DNA of 64,000 nt from Apis mellifera. Its lineage: Eukaryota > Arthropoda > Insecta > Hymenoptera > Apidae. A program made the translations under genes and the position numbers. The stretch covers positions 5,861,881-5,925,880 of the forward strand of contig NC_037646.1 in assembly GCF_003254395.2 (NCBI RefSeq). Direction: 5' to 3'. Below are positions 44,428-57,500 of the stretch, one piece after another. Position 1 is the first letter of the stretch. The number at the start of each line of letters is the position of its first letter. Below the pieces are notes generated by a model. The model saw only the letters and a list, made by a program, of their open reading frames with translations, ran no database searches and was not told where the DNA came from.

Positions 44428-46821
44428 CTGCGGCAGAAAAGAAGAAGAAGAAGAAGAAGAAGGAGAAAAAAGACATGCCAAAAATTCGGTGAGTCATTCC
44501 GCACCATGATTGGGCCTTTTATCCCCTCAATGAAACCAGCTACCTACTTGCGCTAACCCTTTTCTCTCTCTCTCTCTCTCAAGCTCGTTCTTTCTTTCTT
44601 TTTTCCACGTCATCGAGCCGTGAAATTTCGATCGATTGTCCACATAATCTCTAAAGCCATTAATCGCGTTTACCACGGTGAAAGTGAACCATTTTTATTC
44701 CCCCCTCTCTCTCCTTTTTTTCCCTCCTTCTTAAACGAAAGATGAATCGATGTAAACACGACGATTATTCCTCTTGTGTTGCAGTTTACACGGTAATTTT
44801 GTTAAAAATCAGTCGAGTCATAGTATATGTATATAGTATATAGTATATATATATGTCGAGGTGAAAGGGGGATGTAATTGAATTCGAAGAGTGGATCGAA
44901 GATTTCTTATTTTATAAAAAGAAAAAGAGAGGACGGTGTGTTTGGATAAGGCGATCTTTTGTGGGAAACAACTTGCGACTTAATTATACACTGTTTATGA
45001 TCTTTTAATTTAAGGATGTTTTTTTTTAGAGATCTCGTTCGATTCTTTTTCCAAGATTGATCGAATTAAATTTTTGAAAGGAGAGGAACAAGAGTATAAA
45101 TTGTAGTTAAAAATTAAATGGGATTCTAAGTTTGCAATAAATTTTCGGAAACGAGGAAATTCGCTCATCCGTTTCCAAGAATGTTAATTTCTGGCCGAGC
45201 GTTGTCACTTTTTCCCCATTTGATGCTCGTAAAATATACAACGTTGTAAAGCTACTTTATTACCGAACGTGTTCATCCCATAAAACGTTTAACCGAAGAA
45301 AGTTTCCTCTTCTGTCTTAAACTTTATTACATTTTCACTTTATCTTAAAATTGTCACTTTTTTTTCCTCTTCTTTTTCTCTCTCTACATATATAAATAAG
45401 TACACACGAGTTTCGAGTCATTTTTTCCTTTCCCTCTTTTTCGCAAATTACTCATCTTTCCCTTTCAACCGATCCGAGCATCGGGAATAATTAATTATTA
45501 TTTATTAAAAAATTACTAAAATTGTTATATCATATTAATTCAGTCAGTGTACAAACGCGCGTCTCGATCGCCACGAAAGTTTTACTTGACTTTCACTCCA
45601 TCATCATAGTCCATAGTTAATTGTTATCAAACTTTCACTTATCGTAATAAAATTTAAAATTAACTACAATTAACAATATATATCGCTTATGCATAATTCT
45701 TTCGCTTTCGATTTCGATTATTAAACAATCCATTATCATCGGACAAACAAATATTTTAACTACTGAAAAAATATTCCATATTACTCTCGCTTTCTCTCTC
45801 TCTCGAAAAATACTTATACTTCCAAAGGAATATATAAAAAGAAAGAAAATACTTCAAATTCGTAGAAGAATTATAAGTCTATCGTCCCAAGATGATAGCG
45901 AGACGTATCTCGCGGATCGGCTCGGCCGATTTATTTATACATGCAGCGGTGCCCTGACATAACTTCCTCGATTTGAATGTGAAAACACACCGGCTACACG
46001 GGACGCCCCCGCTAAGTGTATGCCACCCACGTAAATTCCACGTGTGCGAGGGCAAAGCCGCGGACCCGCGGACGAACTCGAGCGGATCAGGTGAAAATAA
46101 TCGATTAAAAGCGAGCCTGTCCAACGTTATTCTGTTACAAGTTATTCCAACGAGTAATTTCAATCCGATTGCATAATTATTTCTTTTTCTTCTTCTTCTT
46201 CTTCTTCTTTTTTATTATCTTGTTCCTTAAGAAGGGATTACGGTTCGTTTTGGTTTCGTGGGGAGGGGATGAGAAGAGAGAATTGGAAGAGGATTTTTTT
46301 TAATTTTCAGTCTCGGAGGAAGGTGGAATTTGATGGAGGAAGATTGTTTGAAATTCTATACGTATTTTCATAACAACGTTGTTTCATAATATATTCGTTC
46401 CGAAAAGAAAAAGAAAAATTGGCTTTAATAAAGCTAATTTTGCTTGCTTTAAGTCGTGTTCTTGGAATTTTGCCCAATTGCATTAACCTCGATTCGGCCA
46501 CGAAAACAAAGGTGCACGTGAGTACAAAATGCTTAGATTGCAACGAAGAATCCTCTGATCTCCTTCTCCAACGATAAATGTATTATTTCGTTCGAAATCT
46601 CTGTGGATTAATAACTTCTTTTTTTTCTCCCACACGTTTGCAAGTTTGTACGAAAATATAATATACCTACTCCCTGAAATTCCCTGTCATTCTCCAATTG
46701 CTAACCTAAAAATAAAACAACACCAACTTCCTAATCAAATATAACCTATAAAATATTTTAAATAAAAAGTTAATTATTTAAGAAACGTTCCCCCATACGT
46801 TTGCAATTTTGTACAAAAATA

Positions 46822-46989
46822 AAAGGTGTCCCAAAATTAATTTGAATTTGCCGCCATTTTTGCATTAAGTTGTTAGCAATCCTGAAAAAAGAACAGTTTA
46901 ACAGCTGAAAGTTTACGGTTAATAAAAATGGAGCGTTGAATATTTTAAAAATAATATTTTAAAAACTCTCTTAATTTTGGGATACCCTT
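46822..46989 (+). mobile_element. Short inverted-repeat element, copy 1
   Basis: About 168 bp. Ends AAAGGTGTCCCAAAATTAA and, inverted, AAGGGTATCCCAAAATTAA, flanked by TA (46820-46821 and 46990-46991). It has lost a further 35-40 bp relative to copy 2, including most of the start of the transposase-like frame. TA target and inverted ends fit a non-autonomous Tc1/mariner-superfamily derivative. Confidence 0.75.
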
Positions 46990-47148
46990 TAAAATACCTG
47001 CTCCCTGAAACATCATTCTCCAATTGCTAACCTAAAAATAAAACAACACCAACTTCTCTAACCAAATATAACCTATAAAATATTTTAAATAAAAAGTTAA
47101 TTATTTAAGAAACGCTTCCCTACACGTTTGCAACTTTATACAAAAATA

Positions 47149-47355
47149 AAGAATGTCCCAAAATTAACGCAAGATTTAAATTTGCCGCCATTTTTGCATT
47201 AAGTTGTTAGCAACCCTGAAAAAAGAACAGTTTGACAGCTGAGAGTTTACGGTTAGTAAAAATGAAGCGTTATACGATACAACAACGTGTCTCCGTTATT
47301 GAACAATATTTTAAAAATAATATTTTAAAAACTCTCTTAATTTTGGGACATTCTT
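47149..47355 (+). mobile_element. Short inverted-repeat element, copy 2, with transposase start
   Basis: About 207 bp. Perfect inverted ends AAGAATGTCCCAAAATTAA, flanked by TA (47147-47148 and 47356-47357). Inside, from the ATG near 47262, the sequence reads MKRYTIQQRVSVIEQYFKN, resembling the N-terminal helix-turn-helix of insect Tc1/mariner-type transposases. The rest of the gene is absent, so this is an internally deleted derivative that cannot move by itself. Confidence 0.78.
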
Positions 47356-48599
47356 TAAAATACCTGCTTCCTGAAACGTCATTCTCCAATTCCTAACCTA
47401 AAAATAAAACAACACCAACTTCCTAATCAAATATAACCTATAAAATATTTTAAATAAAAAGAGTTAATTATTTAAGAAACGCTTAATGAAACCACAAATG
47501 AACGAGATTAACTCACTGATTGACAACCTCGCTCTATTATAATCCTTTATTCTCGAATCGAAAAGAAATAATCGAAATTGCAAAGCGTACCAATCGATCA
47601 TGTTACGAGATCGAGAAGAAGAAACGATCCCATAGAAAAAGCACGCGCGTTCCTGATCGATCGAATCTAATTAAGAAGCTTATAATTATCATTCATCCAT
47701 GGAGAGGAAAAAAAAAAAAGAAGGAAGAAAACCCGACCGGTCGAACGAGAAGCCAGGGAGAAAGTCGACCTAATTAATTATTGCTCCTAATTACAGGAAT
47801 CTCGGTTGCTCGCCGAGTGGCGATGAATAACGACTATGATTCGTACGGTGATGGCCGATTAACGGCAGCATGTCGATTATCAACGCCTCTTAACGCACTT
47901 CCGCTTGTAATTTCAGCGTTTCGAAGCCAGCGTTCAGCCAGCTGATATGCAGATCACTTTGAAACGAGCGGAGATTGCCGAGACGAGGAATTATTGCGTG
48001 TTTACACGGGATCAACAGGTTCAGCAGAGGCGGGAGTAAAGATGCAAGGATGTAAAGATGGCTTCTTGGAAAATTGATAATCCTCGTTTCCTCGTTAATC
48101 TATTAATCGTTTTAAAATTTACCTTGTTGTTTATTTTGAAGCCAACTTTTGTTTCTCAATTATTTAATCAATCCGTGGCTTTTTTTTTTTTATCCTGGAA
48201 AGAGCTTCGATTTCCTCCCTTTTCATCATGATTCACGATGATGTTAATTGCAATCTCAAGTTTTTTTCCCTGCAATTTTCTTCCCTGCGACAAGTTTCAA
48301 TTTGAAGATGGGGATAATGCTAATTCGATAATGGTATTTTGAAACGGAAAGGATGATTTCTCTCTTCTCTTGTCCTCCCATCTTTCTTTTCGAGAGGAAA
48401 AGTAACACGATAACGAGACACGGATGGTAATAGTAGTAATAATAATAGTAATAGTTGTGGTAGCTATAATGCTAGTACTACCAATTACAAAAGATTTATA
48501 ATATTTAATAACCGGAGGGAAGTTAAAAGATACTCAAGTTAAAAGACACAACACAACACATTTGAAACGATCAATTAACGATTCAACGTCTTTTCAGGG

Positions 48600-48735
48600 G
48601 AGGAGAGAGAGAGAGAGAGAGAGAGAAAAGAAGGAAGGGGAAAAAAAAACAGAAAAAAAAAAGAGAGACGGACGAAAGTCGTAATAAAAAATTCATAAAG
48701 AGAATAGAAAGAGAAAGAGAGAGAGAGAGCCTCTG
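48600..48735. repeat. GA-rich purine tracts
   Basis: Two GA runs (48604-48625 and 48711-48729) joined by A/G-rich sequence. Minus-strand Leu/Ser/Phe frames are artefacts of this composition. Confidence 0.85.
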
Positions 48736-49320
48736 TAATAAGCCTGGGAAAAGAAACTCAATCAATATACAAATATACGTAAGCGTCTCATTGTCAACAG
48801 CGGCTATACCTCGTAAAGAGATTTGTCACGCTTCAAAAATTCACCTCGCTTCACAAAAGGCTCGCACACACCTTCCCCTCGCCACCTCGCTCGCCCAGGA
48901 AACTTTCCATCCCATCCACGCCTCCCCCTCCTCCTCCTCCCTCTTCCCCCCTCCCGCAGCCGCACTACCCTAAAACTACCCGACCGAGCCGCGGTCATTC
49001 TCAATTTCTAAAGAAAATGAAGATACACATTTCCCTGACAAAAGGCAATGTATAAGTCCATAAAACTAGGTGTATAGAATTCTTTTCCACACTTAATAGA
49101 AAACCAACCGCATGAACATCACGGACAAAGGGAGGAAAATATGAGCGAGGCGTGCGGATAGACTTCTGCTTGTAAGTAAGTTAAAGTACTTAGTTACACA
49201 CAGAGGGAATCGAGTTTCTCTATTCGAACAACGAAAGACAACGTGGGCTTTCAGCTGTCGCGGCTGTCGTTTCGATTACGAACAACCGTAAACGGTCATT
49301 CTGCTCGCGTGTAAACCACT

Positions 49321-49390
49321 GTGGGGGGAGGAGGAGGAGGAGGAGGGGGAGGAGGAGGAGGAGGAGGAGGGAGGAAGAGGGGGAAGAAGG
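49321..49390. repeat. (GGA)n purine tract with G-runs
   Basis: Seventy bases almost purely G and A on the plus strand, starting with a run of six G and followed by GGAGGA units and another run of five G. It gives poly-Gly (+) and poly-Pro (-) frames, neither credible as protein. It has potential for G-quadruplex or triplex structure. Confidence 0.9.
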
Positions 49391-52300
49391 AAAGAAGTTC
49401 ACCTTTGGGAATGTTCTTCGTTTCATTCAGAAGCATAGTTGCGCGTATACGCGAGGAGAGAAGAGTTGGAAGGATGGAGGAGAGAGGAAATTTATTGGCC
49501 AGCTGGAAACACGTCTCATTGTTCCTTCTTCTTCTTTTTTTCTTTCTTTCTTTCTTTCTTCCTCTCCTCTCGATCGTTTCCTTCCCTCTTTCTTCCGATC
49601 GTTGCGCGCCGCGCACGCATCGATATTTTGTGTCATCCTTTTTTTTTTGGTTTTCGTTTGTTTTTTTCTTGTGCAGAAGAGAACGGAAGAGACGAGGGAA
49701 AAATGGAGGCGGGGGATCCAGAGAAAGGATCCTCTTCTTCGTCTCCTTTGTCTCCAAAATTTGTTGGAAAATTTAATTTTTCTCTTCTCTACGAAAGAGA
49801 GTTTCTTTTACAAATTATTATATTTTCGCGATTTATTTTCGTTTTAAGGCAAAGAAATTTATTTAAGATTCGACTTAAGATTCGAAAAGTAATTTTAGAG
49901 ATAAAAAGTTTCATTCTAATTTTACGCGGTTGATAAATAATTCTATTTCTATGCACGGATTACGTAAATATTGCCGGCTTACAAGCGGATTTCTTCAACC
50001 TGAAATCACTATCAAAACCTCAACTTGCGCTACTTGTTCGCCTATTATTAGTACCCAATAATTTCGATCTTCGATTCTTTCACGATTAAAATTGCAAAGA
50101 GAATAAAAGAGACGAATAACATCGCAAAATGATACATTTAATAATAATTTAATAATTTCTTAAATGATATAACTATTTCAGCAAACGTAATTGAAAAATG
50201 AGAAAAAGAGAGATCCGTTGGAAGCTAAATTCTTGATTCGAAAAAAATTCGAGAATTTACAAAATTTCCAATAATCCAAGAGAGTGGAAAATATTAAAAA
50301 AAAAATAACGCAATCTTTGCATCTGATCGATACGACTTAGCATCTCTTTTCATAATCGTTTACGTATGTTTGATCCCAACTTGATGGCGAATAAATAAAT
50401 TCCAAGAGGTTCTTCGGAAGTTTGTTTAATCAATGAATCAACAAATCGAACGTTCACAGGAGGGCAACGCCTTTTCTTGAACTTCCTCATAATTCCACTT
50501 CCATCTTTCGACGAGAAATTCCGCGATAATTATTTGCAAACTTTTCAAAAAAAAAAAAAAAATTCCAATTTACAAAAATAATAAATATGAATAAAATTTA
50601 AAAACGGTAAATAAAAATCTAAAATCTATTACCCTGCCTTACAATTATCATTTCGGTGTATAACAATAAATATAAAATTAATCGTAAATAATTTAAAAGC
50701 GCGTATCCCCTCGCTGTATACATCCAACAAGATAAAATTCCTTAAACAGTCTTCGAGATGATCATTAAGCATTAACACTTTGACTGGCGTCAACGTTGAT
50801 GGCAACCCATTACCTTACAAATTACTCGATTTCCAAAGAATTAAACGTTCTTAACCCAGATTTTTCTAAATGGAATTTATCATGTCCAAGTTGGCGATTA
50901 AATCGTTGGTCTATTGAATTTAATGACAGTTTCCTTTCGACACGGTATCCCCAACGAAACACACTCGTTTCTTTTTTCCCTTCTTCGATTAAATTCTCGT
51001 TCTCTTAGAAGGGTCATTCGCTGTAATTTTATACAGTTTTTTTCCCTTGTTCTTTTTCATGAAACGTTCATTTTTCTATGTTATAGTCGAAGGCATTCGA
51101 GGTATTTCGAATAAAAACGCATTGTTACTCGTCTAGTATTTTTCTATAAAAGATCAACCAAGGTCGATTATATACCGAAAAAGGGAAATTCGAGTCGGAT
51201 CGAATCTTCGAGGTCTCCTTATTTTTTTTTTTTGGAAAAAGTTGAGAAAACAAGAATTCAAGGCTTGCATCGTTCCTTCATTCACGTGGAAATACGGGGA
51301 GGGGGAAAAAAAATTTAAATTTATCGATTCACCATTTGTTTGATACTTTCTATTTCATTGTATATTAATGTTACAATGTCAAAACACATATATTTGAAAA
51401 AATTTCTTTACGAGTCACGTGCGACCATGAATGAGCCATTAAATATTCTCCACAATAGCAACTTCTATCTATTGTTTTTCACAACAGGGTAATGCAATAT
51501 CCATCAACCAAGCGAATAATAAGCGTCGCACGAGGAAAAAAAAAAAAAAAGAAAAAAAAAATAAAAATTCAGACACGTGCCACCAATCATTTCGAATCGA
51601 TTTTATTATCCATCTTGGAATTTTTTCCTCGTAATCATCATGATCTCCCGAAGCTCTTAAAGTCTTTCGAAATCGTTTCGAACGTTATTGCCCATAAAGG
51701 ATATGGACAGCCATTTGAATTATTCGTATTGTGTAAATTGCTTGATTTGCAACAGCCAAGATTGCAAAGGGAAAAAGAGAAAAATCGAACGACCATCTAT
51801 TTTATCGTATTTTCATTGCATTTGCAATTTGCATGTTTATGAAGAAATATAAAGACGCTTCGCTATGTGTTAATTGTGTTTGTTTGAATGAGCAAATACA
51901 ATTAATTTCATAGTGAAGTTAAATAACGAAACTGAATGGAAATATGAAAAGTATTATTACTTTTTCCTTTTTTCTTTTTTTTCTTTTCTTTTAAATTAAA
52001 TCCCCCTTGAGATCCTTAAGAAGAACATTTGGATCGATCCTTTAATATAAAATTATTTCAATACTTAAGATTCCTTTCCACGACTCAATTCTTTTTTATT
52101 TTATATCTATCCTTAATCAAATTACTACACAATATCAAAAACTCAATTCCCCTTTCATTCGAATACTTTCGAAAGCTATAACTAAATATATCCCAAAAAT
52201 CGATTCTCTCCTCCAATTTAAATTCCAAAAAAATAACAAAAATTAAATCACCAGCAATGTGATTATACAACATCAGAGATGCACTCTTTCCAAAATCCAA

Positions 52301-52847
52301 GCACGAAAGTAACGGAGGAATTCCTCCTCCCCGTCGAACCCGTCCATCATTTTCGAATCGAGTCGATACGCACGGATCCGTCGACGCGGCAAGAGGAGAG
52401 GGAGAGGGAGAGAAAAGAGGAGAATCGGCTTTGGTACGCCCGGTGCATTCGCGATTTGCATTCCTGCAGGCGCGTGCACCTCGACGGGGACGTGGCTATC
52501 CGATGGCACAAAGACTGACTTCAGGGTTACCGAGAACTCTGTTGGCAAGAACGCCGTTTTTCTCTCCTCCATCCTCCCCCCTCCTCCTCCTCCTCGCCTC
52601 TCCCTTTATCCCGGCTAAATCCCCCTCGCCGTTCACCGTCCCTCTCCACTGCCCACTCGCGATATCTTTTCGCCTTTTCGAACGCACACCGCTGGCAACG
52701 ACCTCGAAATCCACCGCCGCTCAAACAACTCATCGACCTTTCAAACGGAGTACAGCTGATCCAACCCGGCCCCGCCGCCGGATCTCTCTTCTCTTCCCGC
52801 TTTTCCTTTCGATCCCCCCATTTTTCCAAAACTTTTTTCTTTTCGAA

Positions 52848-53460
52848 CTCGAAAAATACTCTTCCTTCGTCTCTCCATTATCTTTCGCTTCGTTTCTGGA
52901 TCTTTTTCATTTTGGAAAGAAATGGAAGGAGTTACGATGAATTAATTTCGTTAAGAAAGAGAAAAAATTAGTCGAAAAATATTCTTCCTTCGTCTCCATT
53001 ATCTTTCGCTTCGTTTCTGGATTTTTTCATTTTGGAAAGAAATGGAAGGAGTTACGATGAGTTAATTTCGTTAAGAAAGAGAAAAAATTAGTCGAAAAAT
53101 ACTCTTCCTTCGTCTCCATTATCTTTCGCTTCGTTTCTGGATCTTTTTCATTTTGGAAAGAAATGGAAGAAGTTATGATGAGTTAATTTCGTTAAGAAAG
53201 AGAAAAAATTAGTCGAAAAATACTCTTCCTTCGTTTCCATTATCTTTCGCTTCGTTTCTGGATCTTTTTCATTTTGGAAAGAAATGGAAGGAGTTACGAT
53301 GAGTTAATTTCGTTAAGAAAGAGAAAAAATTAGTCGAAAAATACTCTTCCTTCGTCTCCATTATCTTTCGCTTCGTTTCTGGATTTTTTCATTATAGATA
53401 TTTTCATATTTTCATATATATTTTTTCATAAAAGAAATGGAAGGAGTTGATGAATTAATT
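52848..53460. repeat. Intronic tandem array, about 121-bp monomer, five copies
   Basis: Unit contains CGAAAAATACTCTTCCTTCG, CATTATCTTTCGCTTCGTTT and AAGAAATGGAAGGAGTTACG. Starts fall near 52848, 52972, 53092, 53213 and 53334. Copies differ by few bases; the last is interrupted by a TTTTCATAT expansion. Near-identity suggests recent expansion or homogenisation. Confidence 0.94.
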
Positions 53461-56458
53461 TTAAGCTAAGAAGGAGAAAAAAATAATAAGATTTGTAATA
53501 ATAAGATCGAAGAAAGAGAATAGTTTTGGATTTCTGTGGGGATTTGCGTGTCTTTTCACTTTCGTTTCTTGTTTTTTTTGATTTAAGAATGGGAAATTTG
53601 CGTGGGAAGTGGTTTGCAATGAGTTGATCACTTGAGAGAGATCTTTAAGGATTGTTAATTCGGCCGATCTTTCCAGAATTTCTTGATATGTTAATTACAG
53701 AGAAAAAGGAGAGATCAGATTTCTATCGAACTTGAAACACACACAATATATTTTTTTTTTAGTAGGATCTGCACGAATAATATCCAAAAATTACTCGAAA
53801 ACGTTAAAAAATTGTCGAATAAATTGAACTTAACTTTGAGAAAATTGCGATGCGATCAAGCGAATTAATTGTTGCGCAATTTCCCATAAAGCTCATAAAA
53901 TATAATTTTTAGCAATTTCGTGTAATATAATTTCGAGAAAGTTGAGACGATTTTTAATCACGTATCAACGATGCAATAACAATAACGATAATAATTTTAC
54001 TTTAAGAGAGAGAAAAATCTATCGTAACAATCGGCACGTGTTTCGCAACTTGGATCAAAAGTTATCGAAAGTTATTCAATTTCGAAATTGTTACCCTCTT
54101 AATGCCACGGACCAGTTCGTTTCTCTTAAAAACACTGTTTCACTTTCTCTACTCGAATTACAGCCTCGCTTTCGCCACCCTCGACGCCCGATTCGCAAAT
54201 ATCGATCGCACAACACGGCTGGAAACCGTACGACGATTCTTCCAACCCACTTGGTCCGAAATGTATCCGAAACTCGATATCCGCTTGATAACGAAATTTT
54301 CAACGATCAACGATTCGATCAAATATTTTGAAACATCTCTTGTAATATTTCTCGTCTCGTCTTGAGAGGAGGACAGGGAAGAAATGTGTTTCGATTCTGA
54401 TACATTTCATTCGTCGGATGTGTTTATGTATATCGATACAATAATTCGTAACAGACTCGTATCGAGCGAATCAAAAATTTTTCTTGCCTCCTTTCTTTTT
54501 CTTTTTTTTCTCTCTCTCGATGGTTAAATTAATTGCAAACGCGAGATGAGTCAGCCATGTCGAGAGTTTGCCATTTTGTTTCGCCAACTGGAACGTGATA
54601 TATAACGTTGTCTCTTTAAATAGATCCAGATGGACAAGCCCGAAAAGATTTATATATGACGTAACGTGGCCACGTTTATGTTGACAAATTAGATTTGTAT
54701 TGGCTCGACGCTTGGAAACATTGGATATTAAAATTAATCGTATATTCATATTCTCGTTCAACATTATTTGTCGATTAATAAAAATTGTCTCTTATAAATT
54801 CCTATCTTTCTTTTTTAAATCCGATCTCTTCTTCTTTTAGCGTTCAGAATTAGTTGGAAAATTTTCCAATTTTTCATTCCAAGTCTACGAAACATTTTTC
54901 TTTCCAATAGTAACAAAAAAAGGAGAAGAACAATTAAAATTATTCCAAGATATTAAACTTGATGAGTTTCCTTTACCTCGATTAAAAGGAGAAGCAAGAC
55001 AGCGTGGAATTTTCATCGTATTCCCTTTTCCAATTTTATACATATATATATGTGTATATGTTTTATGCGTTCGATGGGTAACGAGGATACAATGGCGGCT
55101 TCTGGGTGGGCTACCGGCCTTAAACTTGCGAGCCGGAGAGAGCAGGTCTTTGCATCCTGTGCAGGATATACTTTGTATGGAATCGATGTGTGCGACTCTC
55201 GATGCACGGCCTATTCGTTGCATAAAAGCAACGTGTTCGTTAGCCGATCACGCGTAATTTTATTACGTATCGACGGGTATTTGGGTAATTATAGGGCGAT
55301 TCGAAAATTCGGCCATCGCAATTATTCGTATGAAATTAATTCTCTTCGTTTATTTTATGTAGATAATTTGTTGTAGATTTTTAATGCTCGTTCAGATTTA
55401 GGCTAATTATTTACGATTTAATATATTTTGATTCTCTAAGATGATGTAGCGATGTCAGGAATAATGATAAATTTGATCCATTTGACGACGAGTGATCAAA
55501 GATCCATTCTTTAGAATCGTTAATATTTGATCTCTCCACGTACCGGTTTACGCGAAATTTATCCCTCTTACTTATGAATCAAGCTGTTCGAGCTGGTTTA
55601 AAACCCATCCACCCGAACCGGAAGCGTCCTCCGCGTCGCGACCAACCTCGGTCCTCCACCTTTCACTGTCCCGACCGCACGCTCTTGCAATTAAATTCAC
55701 ACTCCAATCAGCCTCGAGCATCATAAAAAACAAAAAAAAGGAAAAAAAGAAACGAGAAGGATAAGAGGAGGAAGAAGGAGAGGGAAAAAAGGGATCAGGA
55801 ATTTCGAACGCGAGAAAAAGGAACCGATTCATGACTGTAATCACTCTTTTCCGGAAAGAGAATCGAGATTAAAAAAAGGATTTTTAAGAGGATTATTTAT
55901 CCAACTCCAATTTTCGAAATGTATATGAAAATTAATTTTAGAAATTAAGGGAAGGAGATTAGAATTTTTTTAAGAAATTTTCAATTTTCCTTTCCTCCAG
56001 TTTGCTCGAAATTAAATATCTCGATTAAAGATCAATCTTTTCCTTTTCCTCGTTTCTCTTCGTTCGAGCTCAATGTACGTTTTCTCAAACTCAAACTCAT
56101 GGTGATTCTCCCACGCAACACTTTTGTTTTTCCGGAGAAGAGCAAGGATCGCGAACCGGGCGTGGAAAATTGAAGACGGAATGATGGAGGGAGATTCCTT
56201 ATCTTTGTTTAGTCGGCCGAGTTAATATGCAGAGCGCGATACATCATAATAAAAGGAGGCTGGGGGCCGCGAGAGCTGCGTTTAAGCAGCAAAGCATTAA
56301 AAGGGACCAGTGACGAGGCGCGGTAATTTGTCGTCTCGAGCGCGCCTCCGAATACATTAATATTAAGCGCGAAATTGCAAAATCCGGTGATTTCGATGCC
56401 TGGAAACGCGTGCCTCCGTCTCCAAGGATTTCTCTCTCTCTCTCTCTCTCGATTCAAA

Positions 56459-57060
56459 GACTCGCTTCTTTTTTTTCTGCGACGAAAAAAACAGAAATTT
56501 CGTGATTATCTTGAAGTGAACGAATAATCAGACTCGATTCCAATTAATTGAAGATAATTTATAGTCTGAACTAAGAATAAATAATTGAAAGAAGCTTTTA
56601 TAGAATAGAAAAAAAAAAGAATGGGGAATCAAAGAGAAGCGAAAAAAAAGACTCGTTTCTTTTTTTTCTGAATTAGATCCGAAAGAAGCAGAAATTTCGT
56701 GATTATTTTAAGTAACGAATAATCAAACTCCATATTTGATTCCAATTAATTGAAGATAAGAGTATAGTTTCTTTTTTGAACTAAGAATAAATAATTGGAA
56801 AAAGCTTTCATCATTTGGAGCTCGTATTTCCTTTTCCAGAGAAAAAAGAAAAGAGAAGCAGAAAAAAAGACTCGCTTCTTTTTTTCTAAGACGAATTAGA
56901 TCCGAAAGAAGCAGAAATTTCGTGATTATTTTAAGTAACAATAATCAAAACTCCGTACTCGATTCCAATTAATTGAAGATAATTTATATTCTAAACTAAG
57001 AATAAATGATTGAAAGAAGCTTTTATAGAGTAGAAAAAAGAAAAGAGAGCGGAATCAAAC
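56459..57060. repeat. Intronic tandem array, about 200-bp monomer, three copies
   Basis: Unit contains ACTCG(C/T)TTCTTTTTTT, CAGAAATTTCGTGATTAT, GATTCCAATTAATTGAAGAT and CTAAGAATAAAT(A/G)ATTG. Copies start near 56459, 56649 and 56870, with indels between them. Confidence 0.9.
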
Positions 57061-57457
57061 AAAAGCAGAGGGAGAAAAAAATATACCTTAGATTCGCGCG
57101 ATTCTTTTCTTCCTCTTTTTTCTCTACGGATATTCCACTCGTTTCTATTATCTTCTCTTCGATCGAGGCCTGCGCGATCCCTAACGTGGCATTCGATCAA
57201 AGCGTTGAACGGTGGGCTTGTGCAAGCGGAATAATTGATTAATGACGATTAAACGAAACGTGGTGTGCGCCCACGATTGACCCGATTGAGAGTCTCTCTC
57301 TTTCCATCTCTTGAGAGACTACAACGGCCGATCGACCGCTTACACTCTTGTAATTAAACGTGTCAGAAGATCCGTGTACCGTTCGTGTACCACGTGTCGA
57401 TAAACGTTGTCGGGTGTCAATAACGATCCGATGAGATATTAAAGCCAGGATAAACCA

Positions 57458-57460
<3 letters not shown>

Positions 57461-57500
<40 letters not shown>
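57461..57500. repeat. (AT)n-(GTAT)n microsatellite
   Basis: AT run of about 28 bp followed by three GTAT units, in the 5' intron. Confidence 0.93.

Larger units (their letters stand above)
46630..47485. repeat. Tandem array of three units, two interrupted by an inverted-repeat element
   Basis: The flanking unit carries CACGTTTGCAA, CATTCTCCAATTGCTAACCT, AAAATAAAACAACACCAACT, AATCAAATATAACCTATAAA and TTAATTATTTAAGAAACG. It occurs three times: about 46630-46795 without insertion, about 46796-47117 with an insertion, and about 47118-47485 with an insertion (the third lacks the outer end). The element-free unit lets the insertion point be read directly. Confidence 0.88.

Noticed and set aside
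45879..46163. Minus-strand 94-codon frame as a possible missing prodomain exon
   Set aside because: No prodomain motif or suitable phase-0 donor leading to GHVRTSTG.
49296..49776. Long overlapping frames on both strands around 49.3-49.8 kb
   Set aside because: They translate to poly-Gly, poly-Pro and Lys/Arg/Glu runs produced by GGA and GAA tracts; no domain and mutually exclusive.
52273..52940. Overlapping frames of 99-169 codons on both strands
   Set aside because: Composition-driven (CTCCTC and GAGGAG runs); no domain, and the plus frame ends in the 121-bp array.
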